A DNA stretch of 64,000 bases from an uncultured Psychrobacter sp. (lineage in GTDB: Bacteria; Pseudomonadota; Gammaproteobacteria; Pseudomonadales; Moraxellaceae), in assembly GCA_947489525.1 (NCBI GenBank), contig CANLDW010000006.1:96377-160376 (forward strand), written 5' to 3'. Positions 9,512 to 19,136 of this stretch are shown piece by piece. The position numbers and the translations under genes are program-made. Position 1 is the stretch's first letter. Each line of letters opens with the position of its first letter. The notes beneath the pieces were generated by a model, which searched no databases, had not been told where the DNA came from, and saw only the letters and a program-made list of their open reading frames with translations.

Positions 9512-10132
9512 TTACAACAACAAGTCGCTAACGTCAGCGGCGCCTTGACGTCGGATTTCAGGTCGACTACTAGTCATATCAACGATAGTTGTCAGCTTAG
9601 TTGTCTTAATGCCAGCATTGATAAGCCCATCTATCTGGTTACCAAGCAGCTCTTCGATATCAATAGGGTCATCTAGGATGTCATCGTGTGATGGTAATAT
9701 CAGTGAGCTGGTCAAAATGGGCTCATCCATAGCTTCGAGGAGCGCTTGAGCAATTGGATTGCCCGGTACACGAATACCAATAGTTTTTTTCTTAGGATGC
9801 GCTAATTTTTTTGGGACATCTTTGGTAGCGTTTAAGATAAAAGTAATAGGAGCAGGGGTGTGGGCTCTGAGCTGTTTGAACTGATTATTATCAACAGTTG
9901 CATAAGTCGCAATTTCACTCAAATCTCGGCACAATAACGTAAACTGGTGTTTATCATCCAGCTCACGTATTTGCTTGAGCTTTTCAAGCGCGTCTTTGGC
10001 GCCTAGACGGCAACCAAAAGCGTAGCTGGTATCGGTAGGATAGACGATAAGCTTATCATTACGAAGTAAATTTGCAGCTTGTTCAATCAAGCGTGGCTGT
10101 GGATTATCGGGATGAATATAAAAAGTTTGCAT
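9512..10132 (-). CDS. yciO: YciO family protein (Sua5/YrdC/YciO superfamily)
   Basis: This 206-residue protein matches E. coli YciO in length and along its whole sequence as I recall it: FYIHPDNPQPRLIEQAA at the start, VYPTDTSYAFGC, FTLLCRDLSE, and PGNPIAQALLEAM. The superfamily includes the threonylcarbamoyl-AMP synthase TsaC for tRNA t6A, but YciO is a paralogue with weaker or uncertain activity, so the substrate role should not be assumed. The start is supported by AAGGAGTCATC just upstream of ATG 10132. It is convergent with rplQ. Confidence 0.92.
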   Translation of the reverse strand: MQTFYIHPDNPQPRLIEQAANLLRNDKLIVYPTDTSYAFGCRLGAKDALEKLKQIRELDDKHQFTLLCRDLSEIATYATVDNNQFKQLRAHTPAPITFILNATKDVPKKLAHPKKKTIGIRVPGNPIAQALLEAMDEPILTSSLILPSHDDILDDPIDIEELLGNQIDGLINAGIKTTKLTTIVDMTSSRPEIRRQGAADVSDLLL

Positions 10133-10292
10133 GATGACTCCTTACTTTTTTTAGTCCATAGTAGGTATAGCGTTTATTTAGTATACGACCAAAACCAATA
10201 AGGGATATAGTAGCCTGCCGTTAACAGCGGTAAGCAATCGTTAAATAAGCTACTGATGCATAGATACAGCTACTACAGTCGCTTTATTATAG

Positions 10293-11147
10293 TTATATTG
10301 CTTTAAAACGCATACTAAGCAGCGTCCACAGCAGCATTTTAGCATCACGTGGTAATGTCGCAGGATTATTTATATAGTCTTTGACTTGTTCATAGACGTC
10401 TTGTGCAAATGTGCTGGTACTAGTATCAAAGTTTGCATTTAGATTATCTTGTGAAACACTAAATTGCCGCATACAAACCAAATTAAACAAACACTCTAAA
10501 GCTTGTGGTTTAATCTCCACACGCTCAAATGCCAGCTGCTGTGCCTCAGTGCGTCCATCAGGTGCATACCAGTAGCCAAAGTCTGGTAACTGTCTGCGTG
10601 CTTCACCTGCAATACACCAGTGGCTGATCTCATGCAGAGCACTAGAGAAAAAACCATGCGCAAATACAATTTGTGCTTTTTCATTTAAATGTTTAGTCGT
10701 GACGTTATGAGTACCGGAAGTATGAGTATCGGAAGTATCAGTGCTAGTAGGAGTAGTACGTATTGGGAAGTATTCAGGCTCATGACCACCGCGTACCAGC
10801 TCAACCCTTTGCGTGATAAATAAAGCGTTAAACACTTGTATCAACCATTCAGTAGCCTGATATTCTTGCTCACTATAGATATCGTCGTAAGGGCTACCTA
10901 TCAAACCTGCGCTTTTATACTCTACGCTATCTTGACTGGTCACAATCCATCCTTTAGATAATTGTGCAAGCCTACATTTTGTATCTGGGCTTAGATTATC
11001 CTCTAGCAATAAGGAATCAAAATAACACCATAGTCGCTTGGCATCCCTTGGTGATAATAGATCGGAGAATGAAGAAGTAGATAACAAAGTAGAAGTACGC
11101 TCTAAAAGATAATGGGTAGGATGATGTTGTTGCTTTTTATCTGACAT
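10293..11147 (-). CDS. epmC: Elongation factor P hydroxylase (EpmC/YfcM-like) with N-terminal extension
   Basis: The C-terminal half carries the EpmC signature: FAHGFFSSALHEISHWCIAG, DFGYWYAPDGR and FERVEIKPQALECLF. The HEISHW histidines and the distal glutamate are the likely iron ligands. In E. coli this enzyme hydroxylates the beta-lysylated lysine of EF-P. The protein is about 284 residues from ATG 11147, against 182 in E. coli, because of an N-terminal region of about 110 residues and a Thr/Ser-rich insert (about residues 155-170). The start is uncertain: ATG 11159 is also possible, neither has a strong ribosome binding site, and the in-frame TTG at 11219 is unlikely. Confidence 0.8.
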   Translation of the reverse strand: MSDKKQQHHPTHYLLERTSTLLSTSSFSDLLSPRDAKRLWCYFDSLLLEDNLSPDTKCRLAQLSKGWIVTSQDSVEYKSAGLIGSPYDDIYSEQEYQATEWLIQVFNALFITQRVELVRGGHEPEYFPIRTTPTSTDTSDTHTSGTHNVTTKHLNEKAQIVFAHGFFSSALHEISHWCIAGEARRQLPDFGYWYAPDGRTEAQQLAFERVEIKPQALECLFNLVCMRQFSVSQDNLNANFDTSTSTFAQDVYEQVKDYINNPATLPRDAKMLLWTLLSMRFKAI

Positions 11148-11348
11148 TAAAATTAACATCTTAGACAATATAAATTTAAAAAGTTCTGATGTAAAACATC
11201 CTAATGTGCAGCCTGCCAATATTCAAAGATTAGATGCTCAATGATGCGATGTCCAATGAATAGTAACATAGTCGCTCTAGCGTATCAGGATACTTTCGAT
11301 TACTATGGCAGGCAATATCATATCTGTATTTTAGTAGCGAGATCGTTT

Positions 11349-11936
11349 ATGTCAAATTCTACCCCTAACGGGCAAACCAGTCATTCTGATGAGGGGCAAA
11401 AGCAAAACGCGTTAGTGCCAGAGCACATCTCATTAGATAAATGGGCAGATACAGGTTTTGAGTGGGCAGGAACGGTAGAGCCAACGTCCTTTAGTCGTCT
11501 TAATGGGCTTTTGAACGATGCGCATGCGCAGGAGCCACTCGATTTAGATGCTGATTTATATCGACGTAGTAATGTACTACACTTAGCATTTAAAACAGCA
11601 GGAAAGGTCTGGCTGACCTGTCAGCGCTGCTTGCAGCCGGTTGCCATTGATCTAACCGCTAATTATAATATTGCTTTATTGAACGATGAGAGTCAAGTCA
11701 ACTTAGTCGATGAAAGCCAAGACTATCTACTGCTTGACGAAGTCATCGACAGCACTAAGCCTGACCAGCTGTTACCTTTCAAAAAGATTATAGAAGATGA
11801 GTTGCTGCTCAAAATACCTATGGCACCTAAACATGATGATTGTGAGATGGCAGCGACACAGGTTGGCGAAATACCAGAAGATGAAGAGAACGAAAACCCT
11901 TTTGCTGCTTTAGCTGCCCTAAAGGGAAAGCTATAA
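11349..11936 (+). CDS. yceD: YceD family protein (DUF177), 23S rRNA accumulation
   Basis: This acidic protein of 195 residues has the DUF177 features: a CxxC pair in LTCQRCLQPV and the motif DLLEDELLL-like segment (KKIIEDELLLKIPMAPKH). YceD family members are required for normal 23S rRNA accumulation and are almost always encoded next to rpmF, as here. ATG 11349 (MSNSTPNGQ) is preferred over the upstream ATG at 11241, which adds 36 residues unlike the family. GAGA about 6 bases upstream is a weak ribosome binding site. Confidence 0.85.
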   Translation: MSNSTPNGQTSHSDEGQKQNALVPEHISLDKWADTGFEWAGTVEPTSFSRLNGLLNDAHAQEPLDLDADLYRRSNVLHLAFKTAGKVWLTCQRCLQPVAIDLTANYNIALLNDESQVNLVDESQDYLLLDEVIDSTKPDQLLPFKKIIEDELLLKIPMAPKHDDCEMAATQVGEIPEDEENENPFAALAALKGKL

Positions 11937-12027
11937 AATAGTTTAGTGTCTACTACGTCTACAAACGGCCTTTAAAAACTTTGTATAAGAGTGTCAAGCA
12001 AGGCTTTATTAATGTATCAAACATGCG

Positions 12028-12175
12028 TATAATGTCCGGTTTATTGCATTCAGACAACACGCTATTTGCTAGTAACAGTGGCAGGACTGACTATCTTTGG
12101 TAGCAGCGACCCTCTCTTATTTTGCAAATTGCACGTTATTAAATTTCCGATGCGTCAGACTTAGGGTGTTATAAT
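12028..12175 (+). promoter_or_regulatory. rpmF upstream region with two promoter-like -10 elements
   Basis: The 309-base yceD-rpmF gap has TATAAT at 12028-12033 with a weak TTTATT 17 bases upstream (12005-12010), and an extended -10, TG-T-TATAAT, at 12167-12175. The second would give a leader of about 65 bases. Either suggests that rpmF can be transcribed apart from yceD. Start sites are inferred, not known. Confidence 0.4.
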
Positions 12176-12245
12176 TTTTTCGCCTCTGTCAGTGTCGACT
12201 AAAGCTGAAGTCTAAGCTTATCCCTTTAAGTATAGGAGCTATATC

Positions 12246-12428
12246 ATGGCTGTTCAAAAAAGTCGTAAAAGCCGTTCTCGTCGTGACATGCGTCGCTCAC
12301 ACCATCGTATGGAAGTTGCTGAGCTAAGCATTGATGCGACTACTGGTGAAAAACATCGTCGTCATCATATGACTAAAGACGGTTTTTATCGTGGTCGTCA
12401 ACTGTTTAAAGTCAGTCAAGACGCATAA
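12246..12428 (+). CDS. rpmF: 50S ribosomal protein L32
   Basis: L32 is 60 residues ([20 protein letters not shown]). It lacks the zinc-binding cysteines present in some L32 proteins. It resides on the 50S subunit. TAGGAG at about 12233-12238 is the ribosome binding site. In many bacteria plsX follows rpmF; here fabD follows after a terminator. Confidence 0.98.
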   Translation: MAVQKSRKSRSRRDMRRSHHRMEVAELSIDATTGEKHRRHHMTKDGFYRGRQLFKVSQDA

Positions 12429-12522
12429 GTTACTGCTCATTACGTCTGGTAAGCTAATTAAAGAGCGATCTATTCGCTTTAGGCTTATCAGTCTAGAAGC
12501 GAGCAGTAAGTGATGAGTTTAT

Positions 12523-12577
12523 AAAAGCCAAGTTGTTTTGCTATTCTATACAGATAGCCGGATGACTTGGCTTTTTG
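12523..12577 (+). terminator. Terminator downstream of rpmF
   Basis: AAAAGCCAAGT (12523-12533) pairs with ACTTGGCTTTT (12565-12575), and the intervening 31 bases contain a smaller inner pairing (GCTAT with ATAGC). A T run follows. It separates rpmF from fabD. The remainder of the 326-base gap shows only a weak -10-like element (TATAAA near 12687). Confidence 0.8.
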
Positions 12578-12754
12578 TTATGAGTAACCTATGCAAACGA
12601 TGCTTAATTCTATTCTCATAAAGCCACGCGTTGCTCTTGGAAGCGTTTACGACATTGCTACCTATACCACCAAGTATTAGTAGTAGTATAAAATGATCGA
12701 AAATAAGCGCCTTATGTCCGATGTGTTAATTGTATATTGTAAGGAATGTAAGCT

Positions 12755-13720
12755 ATGGCATTGACGCCTGATAAAACTGAAAACCTGCCAACACGTATTG
12801 CTGTTTTATTTCCTGGGCAGGGCTCACAAGTGGTTGGTATGTTAGAAGAGCTTAGTGAGATTTATCCGCAAGTTCTCGATACCTTTGCTGAAGCCAGCAC
12901 TGTACTTGGTGAGGATTTATGGGCGATTTGCCAAAATGAAGCGCGTTTAAACCAAACTGAGTACACTCAGCCTGCGCTCTTAGCAGCAAGTATTGCAATA
13001 TGGCGTATTTTAAAAGATAAGATCGAAAAGCCTTGTTATCTGGCAGGACATTCTCTAGGGGAGTACAGTGCCCTGTGCGCAGCTGGTGTATTGAGCTTTG
13101 CTGATGCTATTAAGCTAGTTCATAAACGTGGTCAACTGATGCAGCGAGCGGTTGCAGATATAGATACAGCGATGGCTGCTGTGTTAGGTCTTGAGGATCA
13201 GCGCGTCGAGACCTTGTGTGAACAAGCAGCGCAGCATGTCGATGGTGCAGTGGTTGGGGCGGCAAACTTTAATAGTCCAGGACAAGTGGTGGTCTCAGGT
13301 AATGCTATTGGAGTTGGCGCAGTGATCGATAAAGTACAGAACACAGGTAAAAAGGCTATTGCGTTGAAAGTAAGCGTGCCCTCACATTGCGCGTTGATGC
13401 AGCCTGCCAGTGATGCTTTGGCGACTGAGCTTGCTGGCATAACTTTTGAGCAGGCGAGCATTCCTGTTATTCAAAATCGACATGCCAAAGTTGAAACTAA
13501 TAGCCTTAATATTAAGCAAGCACTGACGGAGCAGTTAAGCGAACCCGTGCTATGGTCACAAACCATGCAAGAGTTAGCAGATAAGCAGATTAATATGCTT
13601 ATCGAATGCGGTAGTGGCAATGTGCTGAGCAATTTAGCCAAGCGCCAAGCCCATCCTATCGTTAGTTATCCGACGGATCGACCTGCTCGTATTGATAAAC
13701 TATTGGAGGTGCTCTCATGA
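12755..13720 (+). CDS. fabD: Malonyl-CoA:ACP transacylase
   Basis: FabD transfers malonyl from CoA to acyl carrier protein, supplying type II fatty acid synthesis in the cytoplasm. The 321-residue protein has the N-terminal FPGQGSQ motif and the nucleophile elbow GHSLGE with catalytic Ser100. The conserved histidine of the VSVPSHCALM segment completes the dyad. AAGGA about 12 bases upstream supports ATG 12755. The stop overlaps the fabG start (ATGA at 13717-13720), so the two are coupled. Confidence 0.97.
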   Translation: MALTPDKTENLPTRIAVLFPGQGSQVVGMLEELSEIYPQVLDTFAEASTVLGEDLWAICQNEARLNQTEYTQPALLAASIAIWRILKDKIEKPCYLAGHSLGEYSALCAAGVLSFADAIKLVHKRGQLMQRAVADIDTAMAAVLGLEDQRVETLCEQAAQHVDGAVVGAANFNSPGQVVVSGNAIGVGAVIDKVQNTGKKAIALKVSVPSHCALMQPASDALATELAGITFEQASIPVIQNRHAKVETNSLNIKQALTEQLSEPVLWSQTMQELADKQINMLIECGSGNVLSNLAKRQAHPIVSYPTDRPARIDKLLEVLS

Positions 13721-14445
13721 GCCGTACGATTACGCTAGTTACAGGAGCCAGCCGCGGTATTGGTAAAGCGGTGGCCAAACGCTTTGCCAAAGAAGGTCAC
13801 TTCGTTATTGGCACGGCTACGACAGAAAAAGGCGCCAATCTCATAGACGATTACCTGCATGATACAGGCGGTATTGGGCGTGTGCTTGATGTGCGTGATA
13901 GTGCCCAAATCGATAAGTTATTTGAAGAGATTGAAAGTGTTTACGGTGCGGTACAAGTCCTTGTCAATAACGCTGGCGTGACTCAAGACGGTCTCTTGAT
14001 GCGTATGAAGGATGAGGACTGGGAGAATGTCGTTGATACCAATTTGACCTCGGTTTATCGTATGAGCAAACGCGCGGTACGCGGTATGATGAAAGCGCGC
14101 CGTGGTCGTATCATCAATATCACCTCTGTCGTTGCACAAATGGGTAATGCTGGTCAGTCAAACTACGCGGCAACAAAAGCCGGGGTGGAGGGCTTTAGTC
14201 GTACGCTCGCTCGTGAGATCGGCTCGCGTCAAGTAACGATCAATTGCGTCGCTCCAGGTCTAATTGAGACGGATATGACCGATGAGCTTGATGAGCGTCT
14301 GCTAAATTCCATGCTTGATGCGGTACCCATTAGCAGATTAGGACAACCTGAGGATATAGCAGCGGCTGTACTATTTTTAGCGAGTGATGAAGCCAGTTAT
14401 ATTACGGGTGCCGTTCTACCCGTAAATGGTGGTATGTACATGTAG
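13717..14445 (+). CDS. fabG: 3-oxoacyl-ACP reductase
   Basis: FabG performs the NADPH-dependent reduction of 3-oxoacyl-ACP. The 242-residue short-chain dehydrogenase has the cofactor loop TGASRGIG (residues 9-16), NNAG, the catalytic serine in NITSV, and the Tyr/Lys pair in NYAATK. The C-terminal GGMYM ending is typical of FabG. It overlaps fabD by four bases and is followed by acpP after a 272-base gap with TATAAT-like elements at 14496 and 14511 but no convincing -35. Confidence 0.97.
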   Translation: MSRTITLVTGASRGIGKAVAKRFAKEGHFVIGTATTEKGANLIDDYLHDTGGIGRVLDVRDSAQIDKLFEEIESVYGAVQVLVNNAGVTQDGLLMRMKDEDWENVVDTNLTSVYRMSKRAVRGMMKARRGRIINITSVVAQMGNAGQSNYAATKAGVEGFSRTLAREIGSRQVTINCVAPGLIETDMTDELDERLLNSMLDAVPISRLGQPEDIAAAVLFLASDEASYITGAVLPVNGGMYM

Positions 14446-14717
14446 ATAAACGCGTTACATACTGATAATAAAAATTTGTGTGAACGAGTGTAAACTATAA
14501 TGGATGATGATATAATGCCGATTACTTTTAAGGTAAAGACCTGTATTATAGTAGGGCTTTATTGACGTAGCAGTTAGGCGTTTAAACATCCAAACGTTAA
14601 ATGAGATAATTCAATAAGGTATCAGTAGTCACTTTAGTTGATGGACGCGCTTTATAAAGAATTATATTTTATAGTTATAACCATTTAAAAACGATAATCA
14701 AAACGGGAGAGACCTAT

Positions 14718-14954
14718 ATGAGTAATGATACTGAGTTAAGAGTTAAGTCTGCAGTTGCTGAGCAATTAGGTATGAATGTTGAAGACATCAGTAATGATGC
14801 TTCTTTTATGGAAGATCTAGGCGCAGATTCATTGGATCTAGTTGAGCTTGTTATGTCTTTTGAGAGTGACTTTGGTATTACTATTCCAGATGAAGATTCA
14901 GCTGAATTAACAACCGTACAAAAAGCAATCGACTACGTACAGGCTCAATTGTAA
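14718..14954 (+). CDS. acpP: Acyl carrier protein
   Basis: ACP is a small acidic protein (78 residues) that carries growing acyl chains on a phosphopantetheine arm. The attachment site is Ser38 in the motif GADSLD. CGGGAGAG upstream of ATG 14718 is a strong ribosome binding site, in keeping with very high expression. In many gammaproteobacteria fabF follows acpP; here a terminator and an unrelated gene follow. Confidence 0.99.
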   Translation: MSNDTELRVKSAVAEQLGMNVEDISNDASFMEDLGADSLDLVELVMSFESDFGITIPDEDSAELTTVQKAIDYVQAQL

Positions 14955-14994
14955 TTGTCGTCACTTTAGCTTTTGTACGCCCAGTTAGTCTAAT

Positions 14995-15027
14995 ACCGCT
15001 TATCTTTATTGGTAGGCGGTTTTTTTA
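14995..15027 (+). terminator. Terminator after acpP
   Basis: ACCGCTTATC (14995-15004) pairs, with two G-U wobbles, with GGTAGGCGGT (15011-15020), followed by seven T residues. Confidence 0.88.
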
Positions 15028-15234
15028 TATCGAATAGTTTATACCTGCTACGTCAACATAACATTATTCAACATAGCTTTACGATGCTAAATTTAAGCTT
15101 TTGCTATAATCAAAATCGGTCATCAGCGTAACCGAATCATAAAGCCTAAAAGAATCATTATAATTACAGATGCATGTAGGCAGCTATGATAAAAATACTG
15201 ATGTGTTTATAATAAATATTTAAGGAGTAATAGA

Positions 15235-15744
15235 ATGGGTATATTTAGCTTTGCAAAAGATATCGGTGATAAAATTTTTAATCGTGATGACGACAAGCAC
15301 GATGCGAATGTTGAGACAAAAGCCGACGCAAACACACCAGCGCCAGCAAATGAGCCATCAGCACAATCTGTTGCCAGTCTCCTTTTGCGCCGTATTCAGC
15401 AGCAAAATCTAAATATCGATAATCTCAAAGTAAAATATAATGGCGCTACCGATACTGCTGAGATTAGCGGAACAGCAAAAACTCAAGCAGATCGCGAAAA
15501 AGCAATTATTGCTATTGGTAATGTACAGAATGTAGCCAAAGTAATCGATAACATCGATATTATTGATGATGCACCAGAATCAACGATGTATACCGTAAAG
15601 TCTGGTGATACATTGTCGAAGATTGCCAAAGATGTCTACGGTTCTGCGAGTGACTACATGCAGATATTTGAAGCGAATAAACCTATGCTCTCTGATCCAG
15701 ATAAAATTTATCCAGGACAAGTGCTACGTATTCCTAAACCCTAA
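15235..15744 (+). CDS. lysM: BON and LysM domain protein (Kbp/YgaU-like)
   Basis: The N-terminus MGIFSFAKDIGDKIF, a BON domain (about residues 50-110) and a C-terminal LysM domain (YTVKSGDTLSKIAKDVYG to YPGQVLRIP, about 118-167) reproduce the architecture of E. coli YgaU/Kbp, a potassium-binding protein of 149 residues. This one is 169 residues because of a charged, Ala-rich linker after residue 18. There is no signal peptide, so it is probably cytoplasmic, as is Kbp. AAGGAG is 9 bases upstream of ATG. It is a single-gene unit with its own terminator. Confidence 0.9.
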   Translation: MGIFSFAKDIGDKIFNRDDDKHDANVETKADANTPAPANEPSAQSVASLLLRRIQQQNLNIDNLKVKYNGATDTAEISGTAKTQADREKAIIAIGNVQNVAKVIDNIDIIDDAPESTMYTVKSGDTLSKIAKDVYGSASDYMQIFEANKPMLSDPDKIYPGQVLRIPKP

Positions 15745-15823
15745 TGGGTAGCTTATTGCTAGTATTTAGCTGGTATAAATCGAACTTTAATAGTCTTAAG
15801 CCTAAACCTAATCTTATAGCAAG

Positions 15824-15850
15824 AACGCTCCTTTGATAGGAGCGTTTTTT
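15824..15850 (+). terminator. Terminator between the LysM gene and queG
   Basis: AACGCTCCT (15824-15832) and AGGAGCGTT (15838-15846) form a 9-bp stem with a 5-base loop, then T residues to 15850. It serves the plus-strand gene; queG converges on it from the other side. Confidence 0.9.
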
Positions 15851-15865
15851 ATTGCTGTTCTAGTT

Positions 15866-17050
15866 TTAAGCCAGCGGCGTGCGTAGTTTAAGTTGTTGCT
15901 CGTTAATAGCCCAAATAATGTGTTCATCTAACATATCGTTGTGATGTCCCAATCTAGATCTGAGTGCCTCTATTATCAGCTTATCAGGGTTAGCATTGCC
16001 TAATCCAAGTGCAACATTACGCAAAAAGTTTAGATAACCAGTACGTCTTAGCGGACTGCCTTGGGTGTTCTCTAAAAAAGTCGTTTCTGTCCACTGCCAC
16101 AGCTCAAGTAAGCTGCTGTTATCTAGATTATGCCGCGGTTCAAAGTCAGCTACGCAAGTGATACTGGCATAGCGATTCCACGGACAGATCAGCTGACAAT
16201 CGTCGCAACCAAAGACGCGATTGCCAATAGCGCGGCGATACTTGGTATCGATAACACCATCGTGCTCAATGGTCAGATAAGAGATACAGGCAGCAGCGTT
16301 AAGCTCGTAAGGAGCGACAATCGCTTGGGTAGGGCAGATATCGATACAAGCCGTACAGCTACCGCAGTGGTCTGTAACGGGGTTATCTTCAGGTAGTGCA
16401 AGACTGATGAATAGCTCACCAAGCACAAAGAAGGATCCTGCTTGCTTATTAAGAAGTAGGGTGTGTTTGCCCGTCCAACCCAGACCTGCCGCATCAGCAA
16501 TAGGGCGCTCAAAAATAGGCGCAGAATCACTAAAGGGACGAAATACAAAATCAGACTCCGCGCCAATCGCTAAGTGTTGCCAAGCGGGAAGCATCGACTC
16601 TATTTTTAAGGCCAGCTGTTTTAGACGGCTACGCATGGTCTTATGATAATCACGTCCCCGAGCATAGCGAGCAATAATGCCTTGATTGGGATAAGCATTA
16701 TCCTCAACAGTACGAGGAACAGGAGCTTCGGTTAAATAGTCCATGCGCACACTGATGATAGTTTTTGCGCCTGCAACTAACTGCTCAGGATGAGCCCGCA
16801 AGTGATGATTATTATGCATAAATCCAAGCGTGCCCTCATAGCCTTTATCAAGCCAGCGCTCTAGATATATCATTTGCTCAGCAAACAAAGGATGGTGTAC
16901 AGATAAAAACCCACAAGCGCTAAAGCCAAGCTGCTGTGCTTGTTCAGTGATCCATAGTTTGACTTCAGCTGGTGTCGTAAAGCTAAGAGTATTGACGGCA
17001 ATACGCTGGCTTGAGTCTTTGATAGGGGGTGATGGAGGCACAGAGGACAT
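15866..17050 (-). CDS. queG: Epoxyqueuosine reductase
   Basis: QueG carries out the last step of queuosine synthesis in tRNA, reducing epoxyqueuosine with a cobalamin and two [4Fe-4S] clusters. The 394-residue product has the ferredoxin-type cysteines in CGSCTACIDICPTQA and CDDCQLICPWNR, and the substrate/cobalamin region ending GRDYHKTMRSRLK near residue 150. E. coli QueG is 379 residues, so the length fits. It is divergent from nnr; in E. coli queG (yjeS) and nnr (yjeF) are also neighbours. The start at 17050 has no strong ribosome binding site and could be internal. Confidence 0.95.
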   Translation of the reverse strand: MSSVPPSPPIKDSSQRIAVNTLSFTTPAEVKLWITEQAQQLGFSACGFLSVHHPLFAEQMIYLERWLDKGYEGTLGFMHNNHHLRAHPEQLVAGAKTIISVRMDYLTEAPVPRTVEDNAYPNQGIIARYARGRDYHKTMRSRLKQLALKIESMLPAWQHLAIGAESDFVFRPFSDSAPIFERPIADAAGLGWTGKHTLLLNKQAGSFFVLGELFISLALPEDNPVTDHCGSCTACIDICPTQAIVAPYELNAAACISYLTIEHDGVIDTKYRRAIGNRVFGCDDCQLICPWNRYASITCVADFEPRHNLDNSSLLELWQWTETTFLENTQGSPLRRTGYLNFLRNVALGLGNANPDKLIIEALRSRLGHHNDMLDEHIIWAINEQQLKLRTPLA

Positions 17051-17311
17051 AGTGGGTTCAAACTTAATACAGTTATCGAAAGCGAGCAGATCTACTTATT
17101 GTACAGGTTGCACAACTTATATAAATGGATGAGTAACACTTATACTCTATGTTAAGCCTACTTAGGGTAAGTACAAGTATAAAATATAATCGCAGTCATA
17201 TCGATACACAAGCTCGACTGTGACTTTGTTACCCTGATACCAGACGAATCGATCTATTGTTACAACACTCTTATAACGGGTACTAAAATCTAAAAATATA
17301 AAGGAGTATGT

Positions 17312-19060
17312 ATGTTTATGACATCTTTGCAAGCGTCGTACAACAGACCTATTGGTCTATACCATAGCGAGCAAATACAAGCTAGAGAGCAAGCTTGGTT
17401 CGATGAGGGTCACGATAGTTTTGGGCTTATGCAGCAAGCTGCTTGGCAGATGACGCAGCATATTACAGACAGCTATGATCGGCGCATAAAAAATGCACCT
17501 GCTTGTTTACGTGGTAAAGAATCGCCACGCGCTAGTGTTTGGGTTGGAGGTGGTAACAATGGCGGTGACGGTTGGCTCATTGCTCACTACTTGCAACATG
17601 CAGGCTGGCAAGTACAAGTGGTTACCGTAGGTATTAATAAGCAAGATGTTACGACCGATCAGCATATTGATACGGACAGCGATAAAGATGACTTACCTGA
17701 TGTCCTAAAAGCGCAGCGAAAAGCTCATACCTGCCAAGTACTACGCTTTGAGGATTATGAGGACGAATTGAGCGAGTTAAAGCAAGCTGATGTGTACGTT
17801 GATGCTTTGTTCGGTATCGGCTTAGATCGCGCGCCACAAGGGGTTTATAAAAAAGCTATTCTTGCATTTAATCAGCATACCTCCAACCACAAATCTTTAG
17901 CAATCGCCGTTGACGTACCAAGCGGACTCGTTGCTTCTACAGGGCAAGTATTTAAAGGAGTCGGGGTAAATGCTGATATAACACTGTGTTTAATCGCTCG
18001 TAAATTGGGGCTGCATACCAAGGACGGTGTCGATCATAGCGGCATAGTCATCGATATACCACTCATACCTAACGTTGCCTCTAAACCTTGTGCCCCATTA
18101 GCTACTTTGGTCAATCAAGCGCACTGTTTTTCTCCCCGCCGGCAAAACAGTTATAAAGGGAGTTATGGTCATGTTCTTGTAATCGCTGGCAATCAAATAG
18201 AGGGCTCGCAAGGTATGGGTGGTGCGGCGATACTCTCATCTGCCAGTAGCATGGCAGCAGGAGCTGGCAAGATTACGGTTGCCTGTCATCGTGACTTTCA
18301 TGGCGCACTACTTACCTCGCTACCAGACGCTATGACGATTAATTTGCATGACAAAGAGGGCGTTACGACTCTTATCAAAGATGCTAGCCTTATCGCTATT
18401 GGTATGGGACTGGGTCGCGATAAAAAAGCGCAAGAGTTATTCGTTAGTTATTTGCAAGCGGCAATAGCCGAGAATAAAAGGCTGGTCATCGATGCTGATG
18501 GTCTGTATCACTTAGCCCAATTGCAAGCACGTGGTCACGATATTATTGCTACCCTCAAAGCGCATAGCCAACAGCATACCGTTTGTTTTACTCCGCATAG
18601 TGGTGAGGCAGCTAAAATGCTTGATAAAGACATAGATACGGTTGAAAACGATCGACTAGCAGCAATCAAAGCGTGCGCTGAACGCTACGGTGGTAATTGG
18701 GTGCTCAAAGGCGCAGGCTCCTTGGTATTAGAACAAACCGATCAGCAAACGCAAATCTATGTCTGTAAGGTGGGTAACTCAGGTATGGCAACAGCAGGTA
18801 TGGGCGACGTTTTGTCAGGTGTGATAGCAGGTCTGCTAGCGCAAGAAGATATCGCAGACGAAGCGCACAGTTTACATCAAGCCGTCTTGATACATGGGCT
18901 AGCAGGAGATGTATTAGTCAAAGACGAGGCTATCGATGAGTGTAATACCTGTTCAAGAATGACAAGTCGCCAGCGTCCATTATTAATTGGACAGCGCGGG
19001 CTACAAGCACAGGACATGCCTTATGCTATCCGCCACGTGATAGATCAGTTAACTGTCTAA
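17312..19060 (+). CDS. nnr: Bifunctional NAD(P)HX epimerase/dehydratase
   Basis: This enzyme repairs hydrated NADH/NADPH. The 582-residue product joins an N-terminal YjeF_N epimerase domain (GGGNNGGDGWLIAHYL near residue 75; VDVPSGL) to a C-terminal YjeF_C ADP/ATP-dependent dehydratase of ribokinase-like fold (KGSYGHVLVIAG, FTPHSGEAAKML, GNSGMATAGMGDVLSGV). AAGGAG lies just before ATG 17312. It is divergent from queG across 261 bases, where a shared regulatory region is expected but no clear motif was seen. Confidence 0.96.
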   Translation: MFMTSLQASYNRPIGLYHSEQIQAREQAWFDEGHDSFGLMQQAAWQMTQHITDSYDRRIKNAPACLRGKESPRASVWVGGGNNGGDGWLIAHYLQHAGWQVQVVTVGINKQDVTTDQHIDTDSDKDDLPDVLKAQRKAHTCQVLRFEDYEDELSELKQADVYVDALFGIGLDRAPQGVYKKAILAFNQHTSNHKSLAIAVDVPSGLVASTGQVFKGVGVNADITLCLIARKLGLHTKDGVDHSGIVIDIPLIPNVASKPCAPLATLVNQAHCFSPRRQNSYKGSYGHVLVIAGNQIEGSQGMGGAAILSSASSMAAGAGKITVACHRDFHGALLTSLPDAMTINLHDKEGVTTLIKDASLIAIGMGLGRDKKAQELFVSYLQAAIAENKRLVIDADGLYHLAQLQARGHDIIATLKAHSQQHTVCFTPHSGEAAKMLDKDIDTVENDRLAAIKACAERYGGNWVLKGAGSLVLEQTDQQTQIYVCKVGNSGMATAGMGDVLSGVIAGLLAQEDIADEAHSLHQAVLIHGLAGDVLVKDEAIDECNTCSRMTSRQRPLLIGQRGLQAQDMPYAIRHVIDQLTV

Positions 19061-19136
19061 TGTTAGCAATGCTACCATGCTGTGCGGTACAACCAATAGG
19101 ATGATTAATATCTTATCGATCAGTATCTTATGTAAG

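Noticed and set aside
9491..9676. Plus-strand reading frame of 61 codons after the rplQ terminator
   Set aside because: It lies antisense to yciO, which has a strong family match and its own ribosome binding site.
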